From: a bacterium UBP12_UBA5184
GTDB lineage: Bacteria > Vulcanimicrobiota > Vulcanimicrobiia > Vulcanimicrobiales > Vulcanimicrobiaceae
Assembly (NCBI GenBank): GCA_002413145.1
Contig: DHWK01000129.1
Span: forward strand, 6,260 to 13,215
Reading direction: 5' to 3'
DNA: 6,956 nt
Shown here: positions 5,498-6,956 of the stretch, piece after piece
Position numbering within the stretch: position 1 is the stretch's first letter
Layout of the letters: every line of letters starts with the position of its first letter
Translations under genes and position numbers: made by a program
Notes under the pieces: generated by a model
What the model saw: only the letters and a program-made list of their open reading frames with translations
What the model was told of the DNA's origin: nothing
Databases searched by the model: none

Positions 5498-6346
5498 TTG
5501 GGAGGACACGTCACGAAGCTCGGCCCCGTCTCGTCGTGGATTGTTCACATCGTCGGCTGCGGCTCTTTGATAGTTTTGCTTGCCGCGATGACTTGTCCAG
5601 CGTTTGGCGCGCCCGTCGCACGCACGGTTGCATCGTTGACGGCTACCGAACTCGCAACTTTGCCCGACGCCACCCTGATAAAGGTCAATGCGGGCCCAAC
5701 GGTCTCGCTTGGAATCCTACGATCGCAACACCAGTCCCGGTTACACCGCTTCGCCATGGCAGCATTCCATGTAATTGATTTCGTTGAGGGCAATCCCGAC
5801 CGCCCCATTATCGTGGGCTCCGTTTACAACGCCACCGCACCGAGAACGAGGACGGCCGTGCCTTCTGCGCTTAACAAGAGCCTGCCGGTCCCCATGGATT
5901 TTTCAGTAACGCGCTTCGGAGTCCCGGGGCCGCTGCCGGCAGATTTTGTTGCATTCTGCAAAGCCGCAACTGCCACGGCTTGTTTGTACTTGCCCAGCGG
6001 CGTACCACTCGCCTTCGGATCTGGTGCTGCCGTGGACACCGACCCTTTAGTCATCGATGCGGGATTGTGCTCAACGCAGGGCGGTGCAGAATCGGCCTCG
6101 GGCTGCGCGTACAGCTATCCGCTAAAGTACAACGTGAACTTCAATCCGGGGCAGCGAACGTCCCAGGGTTACAATCTGATGCAATCGACTAACTGTCCGT
6201 CGCCATTTTCGGATACCGTCGATCCAAAAAACGGCGCTGTTTCTTTGTCTTATAAAATGAGCGGAGCCCCGCATCAGCCATTCGTTGGGCCTCCTACATT
6301 TTCGGCACTACAATCCTGCGTCGTCCGCGTTTATCTCAACCAGTAG
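5498..6346 (+). CDS. Secreted cysteine-containing hypothetical protein, start uncertain
   Basis: The frame ends at TAG 6344-6346. From TTG 5498 it encodes 282 residues; ACG 5513 is the better-placed but non-standard start, and GTG 5480 is another option. The N-terminus is a classic signal peptide: Lys-7, a hydrophobic core SSWIVHIVGCGSLIVLLAAM, then CPAFGA with likely cleavage around residues 37-38. There is no lipobox. The mature protein (VARTVASLTATELATLPDAT, later GNPDRPIIVGSVYNAT) has six cysteines at about 154, 162, 191, 203, 233 and 274, an even number that could form three disulfides outside the cytoplasm. It is rich in Ser, Thr, Pro and Asn, with no catalytic motif I recognise. GC is about 53%, lower than the upstream transposase. 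The frame is open back into the transposase gene, but a 110-residue leader before a signal peptide is unlikely. I do not recognise the family. Confidence 0.7.
   Translation: MGGHVTKLGPVSSWIVHIVGCGSLIVLLAAMTCPAFGAPVARTVASLTATELATLPDATLIKVNAGPTVSLGILRSQHQSRLHRFAMAAFHVIDFVEGNPDRPIIVGSVYNATAPRTRTAVPSALNKSLPVPMDFSVTRFGVPGPLPADFVAFCKAATATACLYLPSGVPLAFGSGAAVDTDPLVIDAGLCSTQGGAESASGCAYSYPLKYNVNFNPGQRTSQGYNLMQSTNCPSPFSDTVDPKNGAVSLSYKMSGAPHQPFVGPPTFSALQSCVVRVYLNQ
5500..5515 (+). promoter_or_regulatory. Shine-Dalgarno sequence followed by ACG instead of ATG
   Basis: GGGAGGA (5500-5506) is the best ribosome binding site in the neighbourhood. Seven bases after its GGAGG core stands ACG (5513-5515), in frame with the secreted protein and followed by Lys-Leu codons, as expected of a signal peptide start. 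A single T-to-C change from ATG would explain it. Confidence 0.55.
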
Positions 6347-6393
6347 ATCTGGACTAAGTGTGCCTAACGTGGAGGCGCCAGCTAACCCACGCG

Positions 6394-6414
6394 ACCCGTA
6401 ACCCGCAACCCGCA
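6394..6414. repeat. Three tandem heptamers
   Basis: ACCCGTA, ACCCGCA and ACCCGCA follow one another without gaps, with a degenerate unit on each side (AACCCACGCG to the left, ACGCGGC to the right). Possible slippage product or small iteron-like array; too few units to assign a function. Confidence 0.7.
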
Positions 6415-6489
6415 ACGCGGCTCCAACGTGCGTCTCACGGTGCAAGGGTACCAGCCCATAGACGGAATCGTCTCCTCGATTAGCTCGGC

Positions 6490-6519
6490 GGTGAAAATCT
6501 GACCGCTGAAAACTGAAAA
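6490..6519. repeat. Closely spaced TGAAAA repeats, possible relic of an IS end
   Basis: GGTGAAAA (6490-6497), GCTGAAAA (6505-6512) and ACTGAAAA (6512-6519) form a cluster, followed by CGCAAAAAGTGAC (6535-6547). Read on the minus strand this is a series of TTTTCA(G/C)CGG-like units preceded by GTCACTTTTTGCG. That resembles, from memory, the multiple terminal repeats of IS21-family elements. No IS21 transposase genes are present, so it would be a solo end. Confidence 0.35.
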
Positions 6520-6537
6520 GGACGTAGCAAATAACGC

Positions 6538-6574
6538 AAAAAGTGACGAGGCATCGGGCGCTCGCGCTCGATGC
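6538..6574 (-). terminator. Possible intrinsic terminator for the minus-strand PHPRHW-type gene
   Basis: GCATCGGGCG and CGCTCGATGC (6551-6560 and 6565-6574) form a 10-bp stem with one G-U pair and a CTCG loop. On the minus strand it begins 31 bases after the stop at 6605 and is followed, after 8 bases, by five T residues (6542-6538). The gap before the T run is longer than ideal, so termination may be weak. Confidence 0.42.
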
Positions 6575-6604
6575 CGGCGGTTCGACGGAGAAAGGCGCTC
6601 GACG

Positions 6605-6955
6605 CTAATACCTGGGGCGCGACGCGAGTGGCGCGGCGCCTAAGGGCGTCTCGTTCCCTTCGACGAGCGCGAGGAACGCCTCCCAATGGCGCGGATGTGG
6701 CACGCGCGTTGCGGCGCGGAAGCGCGAGCAGGCCGCGAGGGAAAGGCCCGTCGCCTTCGCGATCTCGGCGAGCGAGAACGCGTCGAGCTTCGGCGTCACC
6801 TCGCGCAGGGACCAGGCGCGATCGTGCCGTTCGGGATGCTCCTTCGCCCATCGTCGGTTGCGGCGATGGTGCGAGGCGTTCGCTTCGCCACGTTGCGGAT
6901 TAGCTCTATGGACGAACAGCGCAAGTGGAATAACCCTCGGCGGGCAGTTGAAAGT
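6605..6955 (-). CDS. PHPRHW-motif putative DNA-binding protein, C-terminal part; 5' end outside window
   Basis: The minus-strand frame is open from the right window edge to TAG at 6605-6607, about 116 codons, with no ATG in view. It reads HRANPQRGEANASHHRRNRR, then WAKEHPERHDRAWSLREVTP, then KLDAFSLAEIAKATGLSLAA, and ends with CSRFRAATRVPHPRHWEAFL. The EIAKATGLS part has the look of the recognition helix of a Cro-like helix-turn-helix. The terminal (V)PHPRHWEA(F/L) motif (codons at 6683-6700) is one I recall at the C-terminus of small uncharacterised proteins in GC-rich bacteria, often near mobile elements. Function is unknown; DNA binding is inferred. It is the best preserved of the copies in this window. 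Downstream lies a hairpin that may end its transcript. Confidence 0.65.
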   Translation of the reverse strand, partial: TFNCPPRVIPLALFVHRANPQRGEANASHHRRNRRWAKEHPERHDRAWSLREVTPKLDAFSLAEIAKATGLSLAACSRFRAATRVPHPRHWEAFLALVEGNETPLGAAPLASRPRY

Positions 6956-6956
6956 G

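Larger units (their letters stand above)
6347..6604. other. Intergenic region between converging genes
   Basis: No gene is supported. It holds heptamer repeats (6394-6414), TGAAAA repeats (6492-6519) and a hairpin (6551-6574), each listed separately. It separates the plus-strand secreted-protein gene from the minus-strand PHPRHW-type gene. Confidence 0.6.

Noticed and set aside
6908..6956. Plus-strand frame starting MDEQRKW near the right edge, reminiscent of the transposase N-terminus MNEEREW and similarly placed relative to a PHPRHW-type copy.
   Set aside because: Only 16 codons are visible, later residues do not match the transposase, there is no ribosome binding site, and it overlaps the open minus-strand gene.

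Overview
This is a high-GC bacterial window. Most of it is about 60-65% GC by eye and the convincing genes are strongly GC-biased at the third codon position. Phylum cannot be fixed from the sequence. There are two settled genes on the left, then a stretch of decayed, foreign and mobile DNA, so it looks like the edge of a chromosomal catabolic locus running into an accessory region.

Positions 1-1246 (+ strand) hold the 3' end of a crotonase (enoyl-CoA hydratase/isomerase family) gene. It overlaps by ATGA an intact IclR-family regulator, and the two are probably co-transcribed, with the regulator acting on the locus that contains the crotonase.

Positions 1247-2888 contain no gene I can name. 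There are short stretches with coding character on both strands (1497-2093 minus, 2283-2441 plus, 2542-2718 minus), alternating CG tracts and a 9-bp tandem repeat. This looks like eroded sequence.

Positions 2889-3444 are a compact low-GC islet (about 48% GC) with two minus-strand genes. One encodes a 70-residue charged protein of unknown function. It is followed after a 27-bp gap by a 95-residue XRE/Cro-like helix-turn-helix protein with a very basic tail. The 3' end of the regulator gene is duplicated imperfectly just outside it.

Positions 3593-5500 centre on a complete IS1380-family transposase gene with an intact DDE triad. To its left is a damaged copy of a gene ending in a PHPRHW-type domain. 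A probable second short scrap of that family lies to its right, and a third, better preserved copy runs off the right edge of the window (6605-6955). The inverted repeats of the insertion sequence could not be fixed.

Positions 5498-6346 (+ strand) encode an unrecognised secreted protein with six cysteines in the mature part and about 53% GC. A good ribosome binding site stands upstream, but an ACG triplet occupies the place where an ATG start would be expected. Positions 6347-6604 are intergenic, with heptamer repeats, TGAAAA repeats resembling an IS end, and a hairpin that could terminate the rightmost minus-strand gene. No CRISPR array, tRNA, rRNA or clear new defence or biosynthetic system was seen.
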